A DNA stretch of 64,000 bases from Metaphire vulgaris. Lineage: Eukaryota > Annelida > Clitellata > Crassiclitellata > Megascolecidae. The DNA lies in NCBI GenBank assembly GCA_018105865.1, contig CM030836.1, positions 20,942,443 through 21,006,442 on the forward strand, read 5' to 3'. A program made the position numbers and the translations under genes. Positions within the stretch are counted from its first letter, which is position 1. Each line of letters begins with the position of its first letter. Positions 26,545 through 58,512 of the stretch are shown here, one piece after another. Under the pieces are notes generated by a model. It was not told where the DNA came from. It worked only from the letters and a program-made list of their open reading frames with translations, and searched no databases.

Positions 26545-27460
26545 GCGCCACAAGCCAAATATTGGGTGGGCCAACATGGCCTGTTTGAAATTGGACAATG
26601 CAAGGACTAGTGTTACAGTAGGCTATAGATATGCAAAAATTCAGAAGAGTGATGAAATTAATTAAAACCAAATATTCTTGTGTCCCCATCTTTGCTGTGT
26701 CAAACCGTACTAGAATTGTCAATATATTCTGTCTCAATTTTTCTAGAGCTTTTGAAATGCCACAAAAAATAATGAGCCATTTGAAAAGACACTAAAGTCA
26801 AAATCTTTCTCAGAAAAATCAATATTCTCTGTCAGGTTTTATAGACCACAAAAATATTTGATAAAATTGTTTGAAATTGGACAGGGCAGGACTAGTGCTA
26901 CAGTAGGCTATAGATATGCAAAAATTCAGAAGAGTGATGAAACAAATTAAAACCATGGATCTTTGGGCAAACCGTACTAGAATTGTCAATATATTCTGTC
27001 TCAATTTTTTTCTAGAGCTTTCAAATGCCAAAAAATAATGAGCCATTTGAAATGACAGTATATATATATATATACAAAGTCTTTCATCTATTCTCTGTCA
27101 GGTTTTATAGACCACAAAATATTATAAATTTCAGAGTCAAGACAGCGATATGCAAAAATTCAGAAGCCATGAGGGCGCCAAATAAATTCTTGCCGTTACG
27201 ATATATCGATCATTGAAAAAACACAGTTGCATGGTTATATAAATATAATAATTTTGAATTGTCATCTACATCTGTGACATCTCAATCAAATATGGCTATA
27301 TTATGCCAATATATTGGAGATTTGGGGTTATTAGTTCCACAAAACATTGTAATTTGCCAATTGAAATAGGGTGGGCCAAACACATTGTGGCCCATTGGGC
27401 CTAAATATTGGGTGGACCATGGCCCACCTGGTCCACCCTGTTGCGCCCCCATGCATGAAA
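26545..27460. repeat. Composite dispersed repeat ('GGGCGCCACA...GCGCCCCCAT')
   Basis: Two head-to-tail copies of the 'TTGTCCAATTTCAAA' family lie here in inverted orientation (about 26565-26790 and 26865-27060). They share 'tgcaaaaattcagaagagtg' and an 'aattgtcaatatattctgtc' stretch. The outer edges, 'gagggcgccaca' and 'ttgcgcccccatg', are loosely inverted, so the whole may be one TIR element with an internal duplication. Exact ends are uncertain. Confidence 0.5.
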
Positions 27461-27969
27461 TAATACTTAAAAGAGACTGGTCAAATATGACATGAATTTC
27501 CCAATTTCTTGAATTGAAAATAATTAATCTTTAAAAATAGAATTCGTTATTTTTCAAAACGTTAACTGTCAAAATGTTCCGAAATTTATTCAGAACAAAG
27601 TATGTATGAATTTCAAAACTGTCTAAATATTAAATAGATGAGCGAGACGCTGGAAACCAATGAAAGCGATTTATTAAAGAAATAAGTTTCCATCTAAGAT
27701 GACTGCAAACAAAATCGTAGATCTATGTTTAAAAACATAAGGTCTCAGTGGCGCCATTTGGAGTTAAAAATAGCCGTCGGCGCTGTATGACATCACGTCT
27801 CGTCTCCTCTCATTCGTTGAAGCTGAGGAGACAGAAGTTGGCTGTCGTCGACGTCCTGCGTTGGTGCTGACCATTCACAAGTTATAACCGGAGTTCGGTT
27901 GAGTCGGGTTGACCCATTCCGTCGTGCAAAGAGACTTGTCTCCGCTAGCCTCTTATTGTGATTTCCAGG

Positions 27970-48987
<21,018 letters not shown>

Positions 48988-49327
48988 TTGCATTTTTCGT
49001 GAAGAGTGGACCTGCCTTAGTGTTTCAACGACGGAACTATAGTATTTCAAGTTGTGCTTGATTGGAACGCAGTACGGTACTAGAAGAATGCAGAAATTTT
49101 GATGTCTAAGAAGAGCTTTTGTGACTCTCTGTGTTTTGTGATCTATTAACGTCGATTTGTCTTATTATAGTTAAATTACAAGTTATATGCATTCGTCTTT
49201 GTCATTTATTGCGGTAACACTTTCAAAGCAGAAGTTTCTTTTAAATTTCAAGTTGAAGTAGTCACCTGTGTTCATTGGCAAGGCTGTTGATATTTCAATT
49301 TGTATGATTAATTAAGTTAATTTTTCA

Positions 49328-49333
49328 AATAAA
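49328..49333 (+). promoter_or_regulatory. Poly(A) signal of the MAP1-type gene
   Basis: AATAAA lies about 340 bases after the stop at 48985-48987. It is the first full consensus downstream and is followed by a T-rich stretch. Confidence 0.6.
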
Positions 49334-50152
49334 AATACTGCTGAGAATAACGTATACCTGTTTTTATTTAGGTTTGTGAGTTTTTGTCTATTAATTGTGT
49401 TAAAGATTAAGATTGCAAATTTCTTTTACTTCAGAATTTGTGTTTTTCCAGTCAAGAATCACTTTAGTATTATTTTATTTTGTCATCAGATTAATTAAGT
49501 GCACGTGTGACACTTGTTTATTTCTACGCAGACGATCAGAGCTAATCGTGTCTTCATTTGCAATGTGTATTTATCTGTTATTGTAGTCTTAGTAAGTATG
49601 TGTAACTGTCGCCATGCCGTCGTGATGTAACCTGCTTTGTGCAATAATAGATTAGTTTGGAAATTTGCTCTGCCTCGGTATTTTTGTGAATTTTTATCAA
49701 AATTATGTTGAGTGATTCTTACTCACCTACTAATGTGGTTGTAATTTTAGTCAGGTTTTCTACTCAATTTCCGCCGTTTTTTTATTCGTTTCTTATAAGA
49801 AAACTTGTGAAAATGCCTGATTGAATTGAGTTCATTGTTCAGTTTTTGGTAATTTGTTTAAATTGTTATGCAGTGTTTAGTTTTAGTTTTCGTTGTGTTG
49901 CTTAATGCTGCACTTGTCGAAGGCATCCAGGACATCTTCTGACATTGGTTGTTTGCATTATGTGAACCGCTTGTAGGACATGTGATATCCTAGTGCCACA
50001 TTGCAACAAAAGCCTTTGACTATCTCTTGTGCAGTTTATTTGTCATAGCCACATGATTTTCTATTTTTTTAATTTTGTCTGTATTGTACTTTTGGGAGTA
50101 CCTGATAAATGTGTGCACATAGATATTAAGACATTTTGTTGTTGCTCATGAT

Positions 50153-50326
50153 CAGTGTTTTATCCAGACACCAGGCCTTTGGGGGAGGGATTGACGTGGC
50201 TGGAGCGGGAGAGATGCAGTTCAATGGAAAAATTTATGTCAGTGCAGGGATTGGAGGGTGGGGGAAATGGGGGTGTGGTGTTTTTTTGAAGGAGGATCTC
50301 CCCTAGCAGTCCTGAATAAAACACTG
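50153..50326. mobile_element. MITE, 'CAGTGTTTTATCCAG' family, 174 bp
   Basis: The ends CAGTGTTTTATCCAGA and TCCTGAATAAAACACTG are inverted. The flanks CTCATGAT and ATTATGAT match at 6 of 8 positions. Interior G-rich, non-coding. Confidence 0.7.
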
Positions 50327-50970
50327 ATTATGATTTTATTTTAAAAATATTCTGCCACTGTGGACTGTCAATCATTTGTAAGATTTTGTTGACTTAAATT
50401 TCATCAGACTTTCATAATTCCCTTGAATTTAGCATAAAAGGCTTTCCAGGACAGCATTGATTCAATAAGGTCTATTGGCAATGAATACAATTGCTATGAT
50501 CAGACGTCTTCACAGTGGCTGGCTACTTGTTTCACAGATATACTTATTTCAGTATTTTCTAGTAGTTTGCTAAGTATTTCAAACAAATGATTTCTGCACT
50601 GATTTCAAATAATTCATTATAATTATGCATCGGTTATAAGCTGTTGTCTGAATCTTGATCACTCTTGTGGAATTATTCACGGGCTTCAGTTGGATTAAAT
50701 GAAAAAATACTGTATATCTTGAAATTCGTTATTCTTAAGACGTCACAGAGAATTAGATGTAGTCTATTAAGAAGGTTTTACTGTACAGCAATGCATTTTT
50801 TGGTCTTGTTGAAATTGTGTAATAGCAATAAATATAGACCTATTCGGTTCGGTAATCACCAGTTCTAACACAGGCTCAATTTCTATCCATTAAAGATCGG
50901 TCCAAATTAAGAGATGAAGATGTGCTCGCAGAAACGTGGACGTTGGTAGCAATTCCTAATTACCTCTCAA

Positions 50971-51191
50971 CAGTGGCGTAGCCAGGGGTCCGGAATAGGA
51001 CACATCGACAAGTGAAAATTAAAAAGTGTGTTCAAGCGAAACGGGACGTCAAGGAGCTCTCGGCACATTCACCTATACGCCATTCAGTACATCTTCCGTC
51101 CTAACTGCGCTTCGGTTTTCAGTAGATCTCACGACTGATGCATCCAAAGTCGGGGGCTCGGGCCCCGTGCACCACCGTAGCTACGCCAATG
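50971..51191. mobile_element. MITE, 'CAGTGGCGTAGCCAGG' family, 221 bp
   Basis: It begins CAGTGGCGTAGCCAGG and ends GTAGCTACGCCAATG, inverted with mismatches. No good target duplication. Confidence 0.65.
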
Positions 51192-51447
51192 CGTTTGACA
51201 TGTACGCGTCACATCAGGTGTAGGGGCCTATGCCTTAAGCTAGTTTACTTAAGAGCCTCTAAATTGTCGACAATGCTTTTAACTCTGGGCTGAACAACAG
51301 GCGATTGTCGCGCGCTATATTCGCCCAACATTTTCGCCTTTCTTTCATTCTTATTGTTTCGCACTTTCGCTGCCTACAAAATAGGATCAGCTTTGGCCAG
51401 AACCACGTTCTAAAAACAGCAACATGTCTAACCACGTCCTTCCGCTT

Positions 51448-51740
51448 TACAGGCCCGTAGGAAGTGGGGGTGTAGCTGCACCCCTGGAAAAAGTCAGGGG
51501 TGCAGCGCACCCCCTGGAATATAAGGCTGTTTTTAATTTGTTGCTTGGGATGATTTTTAAATAGAAGAAAGAGGGACGACCATCATGACCCTTTTTGCTT
51601 GTCAAGGTTTTTTCAGACACTAATTTGTTTCCATTTTTCCTCTGTCACAACTTTTATCTTGAGAAAATCTGCACCCATGTTGAAAATTCGTTCCGACGTG
51701 CCTGCCGCTTTAAGATTTCTAATTTGCCTACGCCACTAAC
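51448..51740. repeat. MITE-like repeat, 'CAGGCCCGTAGGAAG' family
   Basis: The left end CAGGCCCGTAGGAAGTGGGG resembles hAT-type ends. A right end 'ttgcctacgccac' is a weak inverted match. The interior carries the complement of 'tgacaagcaaaaaggg' at about 51589-51604. Confidence 0.45.
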
Positions 51741-53037
51741 TACAGGCACCAGGAAAAGTTTAGCCTATTCACTGGTAGAACTTACAATACAAGCGCTTGA
51801 ATAGACCTCTAATCATGGGGGCTACTTTGTTGTTTAATGGTAAAAAGGGGTCCCATAGTTCTATAGACACACTGTCGACTCCACTGTTTTCACTGGTAGA
51901 ACAATAGATTTTCAGGATAAACTTATAGTTCTAAAGTACGTCCACAATAGATTTTCAGGATAAACTTTACTTTAAAGTACGTGTGAGCATAAGCTCCTCT
52001 TCTCTTTCGGCGTCGTATAGGCCTACATATATAACGCAATATATGTATACATGCTGTTACATATTATGAGGTAATTAACACCATATGCAACCGGTATAAA
52101 AGGTCAAAACTTCTGAAGGCGATTTCTGATTGAGAATGTCATACATAATCAATACAGACATAGAGGAGAATTTCACGACTCTTTCTGTCTCCCTTACCAG
52201 TCCAATATTTACTTTGGTTGGCAGCTTAACCTACTTAACCAAGTGAGCGACGTTGTCTATTGCAATACCTTTCGAGTGCAATCCTAAGGCTTAAGCCATT
52301 CATTGAATGGACGCAGAGAGTAAATGGGCCTTTTCTTAAATAGCATCAGAAGAATTCCCTTGACTTAAGAGAAGCAATCTTGATGAGAAGCTGCCTGCCT
52401 ATAGGCCTATATAGGCCTATATAGGCCTAAACACCCAATCAGATCATTGTCGAAAACTGTGTCAACATCATGACGTTTTTGCGTGTCAGGACATTTTGGG
52501 GAGAAATTGGGGCAAGATCATTCCTTTGCCCCAAGCTCTTATTAAGAGGCTGAACTCTCTCTCTCTCTCTAAGATTTTCAAATAAAGTGCCCTTGGCTTA
52601 AGGCTTGTCGGCTGACTGTCTGTCGCCCCAAAGGCAGCCTGTTTAATGACCGATCGGCTTAGTGTCCGTCGGTCTATTGTCAATCGACCAAATGTCCGTC
52701 GGCCTGACATCCAGGCACGTTTATGACGTAAGGCATATACAGGTATGTTCGTCTTAATTTGGTCAATTAATCAATCAATGCCAATTTCTTTAGTGCCATT
52801 ATATCGAGTGAGAATCGTAGTCAACATTGACGTCCGTCATCGTTTTAGGTTGAAAGTCCACAGGTCGGTTCATAAGGGCCAATGGCTCAACGGAGCTAGC
52901 ATCACTTCAGTATAGGGCCTATTCTTGAAAGACGTTCTGTAGCCTAGGCCTGATAATTATTCGCGTGCTTTCATTTTAGTAAAGGGATTCGATAGAACTT
53001 TCATCGATTGATTTCGTGAAGACTGAATCTGTAGACG

Positions 53038-56000
53038 ATGCTGACGGATTACAGTCTTGTGTTTGTCGCCGTCTTCGCTGCCTCGGTTTTCTTCGTTCGA
53101 AAATGGATGCGCGACAAGAACCACGCAGGCGGTCTTCGCCTTCCTCCGTCTCTGACAGTGCTTCCCTTTGTTGGATCGCTTCCATTTCTTCGTGGATTTG
53201 AAAATATTGCGAATTTTTTCGCAGAGAAATCTCAGGAACTCGGTCCAATATTTACCTTTCGAGCGGGACAAAAGTAAGTGAATAAACAACGTGCTACAAC
53301 GTAGGCCTTCTATTTTTCATTTAGCTGCAAGACAATAAGCCAACATCATCAGCACAGCAGCATCAAATAAGAACTGAGTTGTAAAGAGCATATAGTAATC
53401 TATTTTTAGAAGGCAACTTTATGAGGAAAACGCTGAATAACTCCGGTACGTATCTTCTCATCATTTCTTGCCAGTGGCGTACCTAGGGGCGGAGGGAGCG
53501 GCTCAGCCTGGATGGCACAAGAAGGGGACAAATCAAGATTTTGCCCCCTCCAAGAAGCAAGAAAATTAGTCTATTAAGACACCGTCTCTAGTGCCAAATA
53601 CTCTTGGCACGCCGCTGTATTTTGCTGATCATTAACTGTGCAGTTTGCGACAACGAACTATAGATATAATAACATTGGTTTGCGCTTTAGACTGGTGTTG
53701 GTGCTGAACAATAAGGAGGCGATTGAGGAAGCCTTAGTGAAACATTCGCGATCATTTTCATCCAGACCAGAATTGTTTATGCAGAAAGTGATCAATCCGC
53801 GAAGCAAAGGTAAAAGTCAAGGCGTGAATACAGTTGGCGCTCTGCAGCCGATGCGCTGTTATAATTATATGTAATGTAGTCTATGAAATGGGGTGGGAAG
53901 TTAGCAGAGTGGTAACAACGTTGGGCGATGGAGCAGGAGGTCGCGGATTCGAGTCCCGCAGTAGCCTTAAAGGTCGACTCAGCCTTTTTCGCGGTGGTAA
54001 AATGAGGAGCAGTGGTAAAAATCTCTGCGATAAGTCAAACAGGTACGCTATGCGATACACTAGCCCCGTATCCGTGTCATTGCACGCCTGGCTGAGGGCT
54101 ATAGAAACGGAGATCAGCGCCGCCCTATGAGCCCGTGAGGCTCGGGGAAGGACTTTGACTTTTTTGAGTCTATGAAACATACACAGAATCTCAAGATTTG
54201 AAGCTATAATTAGGCCTATTACCCTAGTTTTATTCGGCTGGGGATCGAGGAGCCCCTAGTTGAAACTGGAAATGTCGGTCTGTAGAAGCCTTGGCGCCCC
54301 TCCCCTACTCCGAAACCTTGTCTACGACACTATGTGCCATCTACCTACTACATGAACGAATCATTTCGGCAGTAGACTACACTTTTCCGAGGTAACGCCC
54401 TTGCTTTTCGAATAATATAATGTGGTCATAAATGTTTTCCAGGCCTGATTTTCAGAGACACTGGTCCAGAATGGAAAAGAATTCACATGAATTCTCTGTC
54501 CGTCTTAAGAGAATTTGGATTTGGCGACAAGAACATAATGGAGGAGAGAACGACGACGGAAGTGAAGGCCATGCTTGAGTTTGGAAGGAAGACCGGAGGG
54601 AAACCCTTTGACCCGAAGCAACTCTTCTTGCTCGTGACTTCAAATATCACAATGAACTTCATATTCGGCTCGAGACGCAGCTACGACCTCGGAATCTCCG
54701 AGCTGACAGTTGAAGTAGATCGGTATGCCCATCTCATGGACATGATATTTGATGTGGCGCCTTTTCTGAAATTCATTCCTCCTTTTAAGAGAAAGATTCC
54801 TGCAATAGTGGATTGCTGTGAGAAAATGGAAGGCATGATTCAGACGGAGGTCGACCAAAGTCTTCGCGGGCGGCAGACGTGTTTCGTTTCCGAGTACATC
54901 GCAAGGGTTGGGCCAGGCTACGATCGCGAGGACCTCGCTGCCCTCCTGCGAGACTTCGTTGCGGCGGGGACAGATACGACTGCCAACACCATGAGATGGG
55001 GTCTGGTTGCGCTCGCAAATCACCCGGAAATCCAGAGGAAACTGCAGCAAGAAATCGACTCGGCGATACCAAGAGATAGACTGCCAACATTACAGGATCA
55101 GAAGAATCTTCCCTACGTTCAGGCAACAATGCTTGAACTTTACCGTTGGCGGACTTTGCTTCCGCTGTCGGTTGCACGTTTCACCAAAGAAGACTCACGC
55201 CTCATGGACTTCTTCATCCCATCCGGAACGCTGGTAATTAGCAGATGACGGTTCTTTAAGCATAAAGTGTGTCCAGTGGCGTATTTAGAATTTTGGTAAG
55301 GGGGCAGCCCATGGCGAGGGCGAAGCGCGAGCCTATAATGGGGGTCTGAGGACAGGCTAGGCCAAGACCAAGGGGGCATGGCCCAAATGGCCCAATGGTA
55401 AATACGCCACTGAGTGTGTCATATTTATAGAATAATTTCTGGATTTTTATATTGTTGTGATTGGCTGATTGCTACTGAAAAACGTTATCGTGACCATGAC
55501 ATTATGACTGATTATATGACCACCCGACACTCGTTTTTGATATCAGCATCTGGACAGCGGAGTGCATTTGAGACTGCGTTAAACTAATGCTTATCGCATT
55601 CCTATACTGTAGGTATTTCCCAATCTACATGCTGCACATAATAATCCAGCGGATTGGAAGGATCCCAAGGTCTTTCGACCGGAGAGATTCCTGGACAAAG
55701 AACACAATGTCGTTGGCGCTGATCGAGTTATTGCATTCTCTCTCGGTTAGAACAAGAAACTTTCTTGAAATTAAGACGTGTAACTTCCAATATCCGATGT
55801 CGTCTGAGATTCTAGACTCACATTTTGGATATCTATCAGATATCTTGGGGAATAAATCTAACTCAGAAACTGGACGGCTCTGATCTGACTGCTTTTAAAG
55901 GTTTGAAAATCTATAAAATGTATAGCCACCATTATTATATTTTGCAATATAGACACATTAATAGGGTGGAAAGTGACGGATTTTTCTACTCCACTTACAT

Positions 56001-56537
56001 CACTGCAAGGTGTTTGAAGGTTCTAAATAGAAATTTGGGTGAAATATCGACATGAATTTTTGGGTCGCCCAAAATTTTTCATGGACTATAGTCCAAAGGT
56101 TTTTTTTTTCGAAATTTGAGCGAAAATTTGTGGTGTCGTAGGGCTTTCATGTTTGCACCCCAATGGCCCCCCTGTTTGGACCTTATAACCTACTAACTTA
56201 ATACCACATACCTAACAACAAATGGTTGGCCCCCATGATTAGAATTTGCCACCCCAACGGTCCCTCCCCACTTGCCAAATCCTGGAGCCGCCACTGTGAC
56301 CATTAAATGCTAATCTGTGACTGATTTAGAAATGTCCTCTGTGTATTAGGTCGGCGTTCTTGTCTCGGTGAAGTGTTGGCTCGAGCGGAGGTTTTTCTCA
56401 CCTTGGCGAGTCTTCTTCAGCGCTTTACAGTCTTCCCGCCAGAGGGACAAGACAGAGTCTGCGACGAACCCGTGCAGCCGTTGGAGATCGTACAGATGCC
56501 AAAGCCGTACTCCATACGACTAACGGAGAGACGCTGA
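53038..56537 (+). CDS. Cytochrome P450, clan 2 (CYP2-like), complete, five exons
   Basis: A microsomal haem mono-oxygenase of about 488 residues; the substrate is unknown. Exons 53038-53273, 53691-53809, 54443-55233, 55613-55745 and 56350-56537 join with every phase and splice signal consistent. Seen in order: N-terminal membrane anchor (LVFVAVFAASVFFV), proline-rich hinge LRLPPSLTVLPFVGSLP, C-helix WKRIHMNSLSVLREFGFG, I-helix AAGTDTTANTMRWG with the oxygen-activating Thr, K-helix ELYR (ExxR), PERF-type FRPERF, and the haem loop FSLGRRSCLGE with the Cys ligand; stop after RLTERR. The usual C-helix WxxxR, whose Arg contacts a haem propionate, reads W-K-R-I-H here, a notable change. The large third exon (791 nt) implies intron loss compared with nine-exon vertebrate CYP2 genes. 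Introns 1-4 carry a MITE, a SINE, another MITE and a satellite monomer. Confidence 0.93.
53472..53617. mobile_element. MITE, 'CAGTGGCGTACCTAGG', in P450 intron 1
   Basis: It starts CAGTGGCGTACCTAGG and ends TTGGCACGCCGCTG. Flanks TTTCTTGC and TATTTTGC match at 6 of 8. Older, diverged copy. Confidence 0.6.
53889..54166 (+). mobile_element. tRNA-derived SINE (278 bp) in P450 intron 2
   Basis: Perfect 11-bp target duplications, AGTCTATGAAA, lie at 53878-53888 and 54167-54177. The head carries a near-consensus polymerase III A box, TAGCAGAGTGG (53902-53912), and B box, GATTCGAGTCC (53946-53956), 33 bases apart, as in a tRNA with a long variable arm. The body is unrelated to tRNA and the 3' end reads GGGGAAGGACTTTGACTTTT. 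It has no protein-coding capacity and probably depends on a partner LINE. Confidence 0.9.
55274..55412. mobile_element. hAT-like MITE, 139 bp, in P450 intron 3
   Basis: The ends CAGTGGCGTATTTAG and AAATACGCCACTG are inverted. Perfect 8-bp duplications AGTGTGTC lie on both sides. Confidence 0.92.
55785..56160 (+). repeat. Single satellite monomer in P450 intron 4
   Basis: One copy of the ~337-bp unit that is tandemly repeated at 58629-60552. Shared text includes 'tggatatctatcagatatct', 'ctataaaatgtatagccacc', 'ggtggaaagtgacgg' and 'gcgaaaatttgtggtgtcg'. It has an extra ~35 bases near 55845-55880 compared with the array units, and differs more from them than they do from each other. Confidence 0.9.
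56160..56296. mobile_element. Truncated 'CAGTGGCGGCTCC' MITE in P450 intron 4
   Basis: Only one terminus (TGGAGCCGCCACTG, ending 56296) and the adjacent interior 'aacaaatggttggccccca' are present. It abuts the satellite monomer directly. Confidence 0.75.
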
Positions 56538-56551
56538 GCGGCAGTGGCACA

Positions 56552-56720
56552 CAGTGGCGGCTCTAGGATTTGGCAAGTGGGGGGCCGTTCTAATCATGGG
56601 GGGCCAACCATTTGTTGTTTAATGTATACAGCATTAAGTATAGGTCCCAACTGGGGGAGCACTGGGGCCAGGCACTCAATGGGGGCACGGGCCCCTGGCC
56701 CCCCGGTGGAGCCGCCACTG
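56552..56720. mobile_element. hAT-like MITE, 169 bp, just after the P450 stop codon
   Basis: The ends CAGTGGCGGCTCTAGG and GGAGCCGCCACTG are inverted. Perfect 8-bp duplications GTGGCACA lie at 56544-56551 and 56721-56728. It begins 15 bases after the P450 TGA, so it lies in the 3' UTR. Confidence 0.93.
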
Positions 56721-56784
56721 GTGGCACAGCCAGGAGTCCAGAATAGGGGGCACTTCTATATTTTTTCGGCCCAAATGACTTGAC

Positions 56785-57298
56785 CAGTGGTGGTTCTCAA
56801 ACTGTTAGGATTTCTTGAGTGGTGGCAGTGGCGGCTCCACAGGGGGGCCCGTGCCCCCTATTGAGTGCCTGCCCCCAGTGCCCCCTACTGGGACCCTATA
56901 CTTGATACTACATACCTAACAACAAATGGTTGGCCTCCATGATTAGAAGTTGCCACCCCAACGGCACCCCCACTTGCCAAATCCTGGAGCCGCCACTGCG
57001 TGGTGGTCCCCTCGAAGTTTTTGTGATGACTCGCGGACCTCATAAAATTTGAAATTCAACTTAACTGTAATTAACACATAGGCTGCTTGTTTATCAATCA
57101 ATTATTTAATCAGAAAATTGCAAAGCTTAGTCACCAAATTTAAATTCAAATGGAATCAGCAATCTCTTACAGCCATCAGTGTGTTTTGTGTTAGTGATTT
57201 ATCTTGAGAAAGTAATCTCTTTACAGTCCGTCTGAAACCGCTTAACGGCGGTCCTCCATGGGCCTATGGGACTGTGGCCCCCAGTTTGAGAACCACTG
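56785..57298. mobile_element. hAT-like element, 'CAGTGGTGGTTCTCAAACTG', interrupted
   Basis: It begins CAGTGGTGGTTCTCAAACTG and ends CCAGTTTGAGAACCACTG. Ends of the type CAGTGGTTCTCAAACT are familiar from hAT (Charlie-like) elements. Flanks match at 6 of 8. Another MITE is nested inside it at 56826-56998, so this one inserted first. Confidence 0.8.
56826..56998. mobile_element. hAT-like MITE nested in another hAT element
   Basis: The ends CAGTGGCGGCTCCA and TGGAGCCGCCACTG are exact inverted copies. Flanks AGTGGTGG and CGTGGTGG match at 7 of 8. Same family as 56552-56720, opposite orientation. Confidence 0.88.
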
Positions 57299-57447
57299 GT
57301 CTTGATGATGAAAAAGTCGTTGTCTCATACGCTTTAAAGTCTGCTGTCTGGTGCATTTGTGATTTACCTCGACCTAATACTACCCCTAAATAGCCCTCCC
57401 CGCCCCCCAACTACTCACCTTTTTTGGACGAATCTCACGACCAGTGC

Positions 57448-57527
57448 TTAACCCCTTAACTGGGGATCCCGGATATATCCGTCCATTTTACATTGAGTTA
57501 CAGTTAAATACACGGTTAAGGGGTTAA
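57448..57527. mobile_element. 80-bp palindromic MITE with TTAA ends, second copy
   Basis: Nearly identical to 25887-25966, including 'ggatatatccgtccatttta' in the middle. The right arm has CACGGTTAAGGGG where the other copy has CCCAGTTAAGGGG. Confidence 0.8.
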
Positions 57528-57529
57528 GC

Positions 57530-57675
57530 TAGACTCTGGATTCCGGGGGAGCTGACAAGGCCAGGGGAAGTCAGCTAGAGGGCTGCTGTTAGTATAATAA
57601 TGTGCCAAAATTTCCCAGGGGAATTTGAAATGTTCGGGGAGAATTCCCCCGAAAACGGCCTAGATTAAACCCTGA
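57530..57675. repeat. Degenerate relative of the 57958 MITE
   Basis: It contains 'ctagactctggattccggggg' at the left, cut short by one base, and 'gcctagattaaaccctg' at the right, in the opposite orientation to the element at 57958-58123. Ends are uncertain. Confidence 0.5.
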
Positions 57676-57957
57676 TAGGGAGTCGCCCCCTCCGTGGCTA
57701 CGCCACGGAACATAATTAGGCCTATAGGGTAGGCCGATGAAACATGTACCCGTGCTATATTGGGCGTGTATTGGCCGACAATTTATACAAAATCTAATAA
57801 TAATAATTATAGGCTATATTAGGCCTTACAGGGCAAAACAAACATTTTGTCCGATGCCTTAGTAGTTACGGCTGTTTCTTGGTATAGTTAGGTTGCTGAT
57901 TCCAAATATGGCATAAGATTTTCTCTCACATTTTTTGGGTGCGGCCATAGCCTATAT

Positions 57958-58123
57958 CAGTGTTTAATCTAGGCTGTTTCCGGGGGGAATTGCCCTTTTC
58001 CCCTCCGGAAATTTCAAATTTTCCCGGAAATTTTGGAAAACTGCATGGACTAACAGCGGCCCCTAGCAGAATTCCCCGGCTTTTTCAGCTCCCCCGGAGT
58101 CCATGAGTCTAGATTAAACACTG
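57958..58123. mobile_element. hAT-like MITE, 'CAGTGTTTAATCTAG', 166 bp
   Basis: The ends CAGTGTTTAATCTAG and CTAGATTAAACACTG are exact inverted copies. Perfect 8-bp duplications GCCTATAT lie on both sides. Confidence 0.92.
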
Positions 58124-58512
58124 GCCTATATCCCATTTCCAGATTGGAAGAGAATGCGAGACGTCGTTTTAACCCCTTGACCGTGGGCCTCACTAAAAAT
58201 GGAGAATGCGAGATCCCCGTTTTTAATAGAAACATCGACAAATTCGATGCGAGTTATGAGAAGATTTCTAGTGCAAAGTCATCGATCACTACACAGTCCC
58301 CTGCAATTCTCTTGCGAAATCTGAGCCAATTTCGTAGTACATAGGTTTACCTGACCTAAATAGGCGCTGTATTTCATTACTCTTTATTATAATGCTCTAT
58401 TGAAAGCTTAAATATTATTTTAAACAGAGAATTACAACTGGCTAGGGATTCCTCATTCAACACATCATTAGTACAACCAAAATATAAGGGCAGCTAAGAG
58501 GGATCTCAAAAC

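Larger units (their letters stand above)
48988..53037. other. MAP1 3' UTR and intergenic region up to the P450 gene
   Basis: The first ~350 bases are the presumed MAP1 3' UTR, ending after AATAAA at 49328. The rest holds several MITE-like repeats (50153, 50971, 51448) and, at 52408-52430, a tandem run of TATAGGCC. The P450 promoter should lie just upstream of 53038, but no core element stands out. Confidence 0.6.

Noticed and set aside
52618..52700. Recurring 'gtccgtcgg' phrases that might be a minisatellite
   Set aside because: Only about three loose copies; too short and irregular to support.
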